NCBI RefSeq assembly: GCF_037975245.1
Contig: NC_092575.1
Span: 4,521,501-4,585,500, forward strand
Length of the DNA: 64,000 bases
Direction: 5' to 3'
Source of the DNA: Apostichopus japonicus
Lineage: Eukaryota; Echinodermata; Holothuroidea; Aspidochirotida; Stichopodidae
Position numbers and translations under genes: made by a program. Positions 61,483 to 64,000 of this stretch are shown here, piece after piece (within the stretch, counting starts at the first letter, position 1; each line of letters starts with the position of its first letter). The notes beneath the pieces were generated by a model, which did no database searches, was not told where the DNA came from, and was given only the letters and a program-made list of their open reading frames with translations.

Positions 61483-61551
61483 CTCCACCGGGATTCGAAC
61501 CCGGGCCTCCCGCTTTATATGCGGACACCCTAACCACTAGGCTATGGACGC
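61481..61551 (-). tRNA. tRNA-like sequence (SINE head or tRNA pseudogene), anticodon loop ATATAAA
   Basis: A 71-nt sequence on the minus strand folds as a class I cloverleaf. Acceptor GCGTCCA pairs with TGGAGGC (one G-G mismatch), the A box is TAGCCTAGTGG, the anticodon stem CCGC/GCGG is perfect, and the T arm CCGGG-TTCGAAT-CCCGG is perfect. The loop would give anticodon ATA (Tyr), which is not normally used, so a functional tRNA-Tyr is unlikely. A T6 run begins about 10 bases after its 3' end, a good Pol III terminator. The familiar false peptide SLVVRVSAYKAG comes from this sequence. It is probably the head of a repeat. Confidence 0.65.
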
Positions 61552-61649
61552 TGATTGTATGTCCAGAGGTTCGAAACCGGTAAGGAAGGTCGTAATTCCA
61601 CTGTAGGCGTTTGTCACCTGTATCGAACAATACTAGTTCTGTTTTTGGT

Positions 61650-61652
<3 letters not shown>

Positions 61653-61683
<31 letters not shown>
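61653..61683. repeat. (TA)n microsatellite
   Basis: Uninterrupted alternation of T and A. The minus-strand frame through it (Ile/Tyr run) is spurious. Confidence 0.9.
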
Positions 61684-61686
<3 letters not shown>

Positions 61687-64000
61687 TATCCAATTTATGT
61701 ATATTGCAAGCTAGTGGAATAGTGGATAATGACGCGAAACAAATATAAATCTGGTACACACTTAAACAGCTCGACTGGTTGTAAATTACACTTGATATAA
61801 AACACAGCGGATAATGATCTCAAAATGCAAACTTTGGAATGTAGGTTTTATTGCCTAACGCGAGGTGCGAGGGGAAACATGCATTTACTATCTAAATTGT
61901 ATAAACTATGCTTCTTGTGAAACAAAACCACTTTATTTACGACAGATGTAAACAAAGGCATCTTTTCATCACTTTAGGATGTTTTTGGAAGGAATAAACT
62001 TCCTCTCGGCCAAAATCTAAATGTCTTAATTCATTTGGTCCAGTGATGTTATTCGATAAAATAAGTTGAAATTGAAAGTTATGTAAGAAATAATGATATT
62101 AAACATAACGCCAAACATCTGCAATGACTTCATATACTTAGTGTGTTATGAATGCGCCATATTATCAGTTTCTTTATAATAGCACGCAACAAAAAAAAAA
62201 GCGCATAAAAACGCACTTTGGGTTTAATTACATTTTGAAATTTATAATTACATCAGCAATGTGGGAAATCAAAATATAATTATAAATACCAACTAAACGT
62301 TTCGTACATAGGAGGTATGAGCCGTGGAAACATGACCCCCTTGACCCCCTTAGACGGATGAGCATGATTACCTAAGTGTACTACTTATCTTTAGGGGGTT
62401 AACTTTATATTTTAAGTTAACAAAGATTCAGATAGTTCCCAATTGGGAATGAGGGTACTGGCGAGGTCGATTGGGTGAGAAATGATGCGATGGAATCTCA
62501 GTAGGGAGCAGGGGGAGGGGGTGGGAACGATTACCAGGTCCCCTGGTTGTATCTTTCGTGAGGCTTCTCCCTGCACATAAGTCAGGGGCGTCGGACCCGT
62601 AGAACATGCATGCACAAAGGGGATCTCGCCCTACCTTTAATTTTAAAAAAAGACTCAATAAAAGTGCCCCTTTTTATGCTATAAATACGAAGTGCCTCTT
62701 AGTTGATAAAACAAAGCACCCCTTTTTCCTAATAAGAAAAGTGACCTCTTGTGAGTTAGCTTCTTGATTCATGTGCAATTTGTACACAATCTACGTTCAT
62801 GACTTTTCTCGCCAAGCACATTCTTCCTTTTATTTCCTTTCATACGGTAAACGTGGTTATGTTAAGCGGTGTATCGATGTCTAAGGCCGGTAATGGCGAA
62901 GCTGGTGTGATGATCGAACTTCGCCAAGAAACCCAGAAATTTGAAGACAAAGAAACATAGATATAGGGAAATAAGTTGAGAAATCTCACAATTTGCTTTG
63001 GTACACTGCTCGCCGTCCACCCTCCCAGGTGATAAAGTACATCATTAATGTTATTTGTACTTGGAAATGCGTGTTTTTGTTCGGAATATATTTTTTTCCT
63101 AATAATCTTTACCTTGCATTGCGCGTGAGCATTTCTTGTTTTCTAGCGATGTTGTCTTACGCATCGCGATTTCCGTAGTAGGAACGGTTTCGGTATCAAT
63201 CGACATTCAAACACTTTATCAGGATTTTGGTTCGGAAAATTTCGAATGTACCTGGCAATATCAGAATATACTGACATCCTAAAGACGGCTCAACTCAAAA
63301 ACAGTATGTTTTTTCTTCATGTTTACTCTACTATGATATGCTTCTCAAAGTGGGAGGGGTGGGGCAGGGCATTGTAACTGACATGGCGTCTGGGTATCAT
63401 AGTGCTTTCATAGCCATGTTAAGTTTGTGTATTGAACGAGACGTTTACGTCAGTACTGTCTGTATTGGGATGCAGGTTTATTAATGAAAGTTGGGTGACC
63501 AGAAAGGAGGACAGACTTGAACAGTTTGGGGGGGGGGGGGGAGGTGAAGAGGCATGTCACTGATCCCCCCCTCTACCCCGCCCAAGACATACTCATTATG
63601 GATAGAATCATCATGGAAACAGACTTACAGAAAAAAAATATGTCTCTTATTATATTTTTGCACATTGATAGGCATATTTTTGTATCTACACAATCATAAT
63701 TGCACATATATCCACCCACCGCTACAAAACAGACTTTTAACACTCTCATTTATACATCAAAGACCTTTTTTTTTTTCATAACTAAGTACTGTCGTTATAA
63801 TAGGCAAACAACCACGAGAGGAATATCTACACACCTATTTTGAAGAAATTTCTCTTTTAAATTGATTTCTCAGCTTTACTCAGTACAGTACTCAAATCTC
63901 AAAATATATGGAAACCTTAAGGTGCCATCAAATGTTACACTATCTTTTTCTGCAAGTTTGTCGTGTTGTTTGCTACTAACTCTTGAAATGATCACATTCT

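Larger units (their letters stand above)
57320..64000 (-). other. Upstream region: 5' UTR intron, promoter not located
   Basis: Because exon 1 begins with a splice acceptor, at least one noncoding exon lies upstream, here or beyond the window. I cannot place the transcription start. Content I can name: a G-rich tract near 57960, a CRE-type TGACGTCA at 60490-60497, a tRNA-like gene with hairpin (61366-61551), a TA microsatellite (about 61653-61683) and G/C runs near 60832 and 63530. The stretches 57500-60400 and 61800-64000 show nothing else. Confidence 0.6.

Noticed and set aside
61481-61551. Functional tRNA-Tyr gene
   Set aside because: Anticodon ATA is not a normal Tyr tRNA, the acceptor has a mismatch, no intron is present as is usual for tRNA-Tyr, and the hairpin context suggests a repeat.

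Overview
Eukaryotic genomic window from an animal, AT-rich and packed with repeats. It holds one gene I can identify: a member of the SH2B/APS/Lnk signalling-adaptor family, on the minus strand, with seven coding exons spread over about 56 kb. One ortholog-like copy, an invertebrate-style repeat complement (tRNA-derived SINEs, non-autonomous DNA transposons, minisatellites, a LINE tail) and the style of the noncoding DNA suggest a marine invertebrate, most likely a deuterostome such as an echinoderm; the species is my guess, not something the sequence proves.

Gene layout, in the direction of transcription (high to low coordinates): exon 1 (56643-57319; 5'UTR end, dimerization domain, first half of PH), a 26.8 kb intron, exon 2 (29771-29872; middle of PH), 3.4 kb intron, exon 3 (26178-26329; end of PH), 14.2 kb intron, exon 4 (11943-11998; 56-bp linker exon), exon 5 (10135-10287; linker), exon 6 (4233-4450; first half of SH2 with FLVR), exon 7 (1026-1427; rest of SH2, proline-rich tail, C-terminal NQYSFL). 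All splice phases agree and give a protein of about 572 residues. The exon at 29771-29872 and the 56-bp exon are easy to miss because neither is a long open frame from a start codon. At least one noncoding 5' exon must lie upstream of 57319, in the last 6.7 kb or outside the window; the 3' UTR probably runs past base 1.

The rest is intron and upstream DNA. It carries a 1.7 kb hAT-like non-autonomous transposon with 15-bp TIRs and 8-bp target duplication (32865-34578), a MITE with 16-bp TIRs (50964-51369), two copies of one tRNA-derived SINE (54.4 and 55.75 kb), a Ser-like tRNA-headed SINE inserted in a tandem repeat (16820-17128), a tRNA-like gene next to a long hairpin (61366-61551), a LINE 3' fragment (about 36.8-37.09 kb), several minisatellites, and a dispersed family (at least ten copies) whose core reads GAGACAGGTAAG, a near-perfect 5' splice-site sequence. 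No second protein gene, rRNA, CRISPR array or prokaryotic feature was found.
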